Shown here in pieces: positions 42,344-42,549 of a stretch of DNA of 42,549 nt. The translations under genes and the position numbers were made by a program. Under the pieces are notes generated by a model that ran no database searches, was not told the DNA's origin, and worked only from the letters and a program-made list of their open reading frames with translations. The stretch comes from Proteobacteria bacterium SG_bin9 (GTDB lineage Bacteria; Pseudomonadota; Alphaproteobacteria; Rhizobiales; Xanthobacteraceae), in contig LWDM01000063.1 of NCBI GenBank assembly GCA_002083525.1, positions 1 through 42,549 on the forward strand, given 5' to 3'. Every line of letters begins with the position of its first letter. The stretch's first letter is position 1.

Positions 42344-42549
42344 GTGAAGTTGCTCTTGCGCATCCTCGACCGTATCGAGGAAATCATGATCGCGAGCCTG
42401 ATCGCGGGCGCGACGATCGTCATTTTCGTGGCGGTCGTTCATCGCTACGGGGTCGGCATCCGCGCACTCTATCCGTACCTCGCACCGTTTCATCTGTCGT
42501 GGGCGCAAGAGCTCTGCATCTACATGTTCGTGTGGATGGCGAAGTTCGG
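42344..42549 (+). CDS. dctQ: TRAP transporter small permease DctQ (partial, runs off the window)
   Basis: This is the N-terminal 68 codons of the small TRAP membrane subunit, starting at a GTG. The readable part has a short amphipathic start (KLLLRILDRIEEI), a first membrane span (MIASLIAGATIVIFVAVV) and the motif SWAQELCIYMFVWMAKF, characteristic of DctQ. It follows dctP after the intercistronic hairpin. The large subunit DctM would be expected beyond the window edge. Confidence 0.85.
   Translation, partial: MKLLLRILDRIEEIMIASLIAGATIVIFVAVVHRYGVGIRALYPYLAPFHLSWAQELCIYMFVWMAKF

Overview
The window is a high-GC, gene-dense chromosomal segment. The gene content (thyA-dfrA-hflKC-degP-serB-miaA-ilvI-ilvH-ilvC-leuA, several tripartite tricarboxylate and TRAP solute-binding proteins, OpuC-type and NrtA/TauA-type ABC transporters, secreted caspase-like proteins) points to an alphaproteobacterium of the order Hyphomicrobiales (Rhizobiales), in the neighbourhood of Bradyrhizobium, Rhodopseudomonas and Pseudolabrys. 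The genus is an inference from gene order and protein style; no rRNA gene is present. I saw no tRNA, rRNA, CRISPR array, transposase or phage gene.

Layout. 1-1317: a pair of half-size chromate transporter genes. 1558-4810: a complete tripartite tricarboxylate transporter operon (tctB-tctA-tctC), closed by a strong terminator. 4916-6754: a secreted protein that joins an intact caspase-like protease domain to a second TctC-type solute-binding domain. 6933-8733: thyA, a GNAT acetyltransferase and dihydrofolate reductase. 8805-13852: the envelope quality-control genes hflK, hflC, a DUF2065 protein and degP, then an orphan solute-binding protein. 13863-15698: serB and miaA, head to head. 15769-17145: a second secreted caspase-like protein. 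17291-25737: branched-chain amino acid genes ilvI, a threonine dehydratase, ilvH and later ilvC, with a methyltransferase, an EamA transporter, an aromatic-amino-acid-type decarboxylase and a LysE exporter in between. 25853-31509: an acyltransferase, a short-chain dehydrogenase and two tandem alkaline-phosphatase-superfamily membrane enzymes. 31513-36885: two ABC systems on opposite strands, separated by two unusual palindromic elements. 36917-39121: a PPK2 kinase and a second acyltransferase. 39266-41053: leuA with a leucine-rich leader peptide. 41253-42549: a TRAP transporter start (dctP, partial dctQ).

How it fits together. The ilv and leu genes form the valine/isoleucine/leucine pathway. 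Its two key entry points (ilvI and leuA) each follow a short reading frame rich in the pathway's own end products, which indicates ribosome-mediated attenuation. Threonine dehydratase, which feeds isoleucine synthesis, lies inside the ilvI-ilvH unit. The other main theme is periplasmic solute capture: six solute-binding domains from five families are encoded here.

The most unusual object is the caspase/TctC chimera directly downstream of the tctBAC operon. Its binding domain shares with the neighbouring TctC a cysteine pair at identical 35-residue spacing, so it looks like a duplicated transporter receptor attached to a protease. I propose it as a candidate ligand-sensing periplasmic protease; that function is inference.
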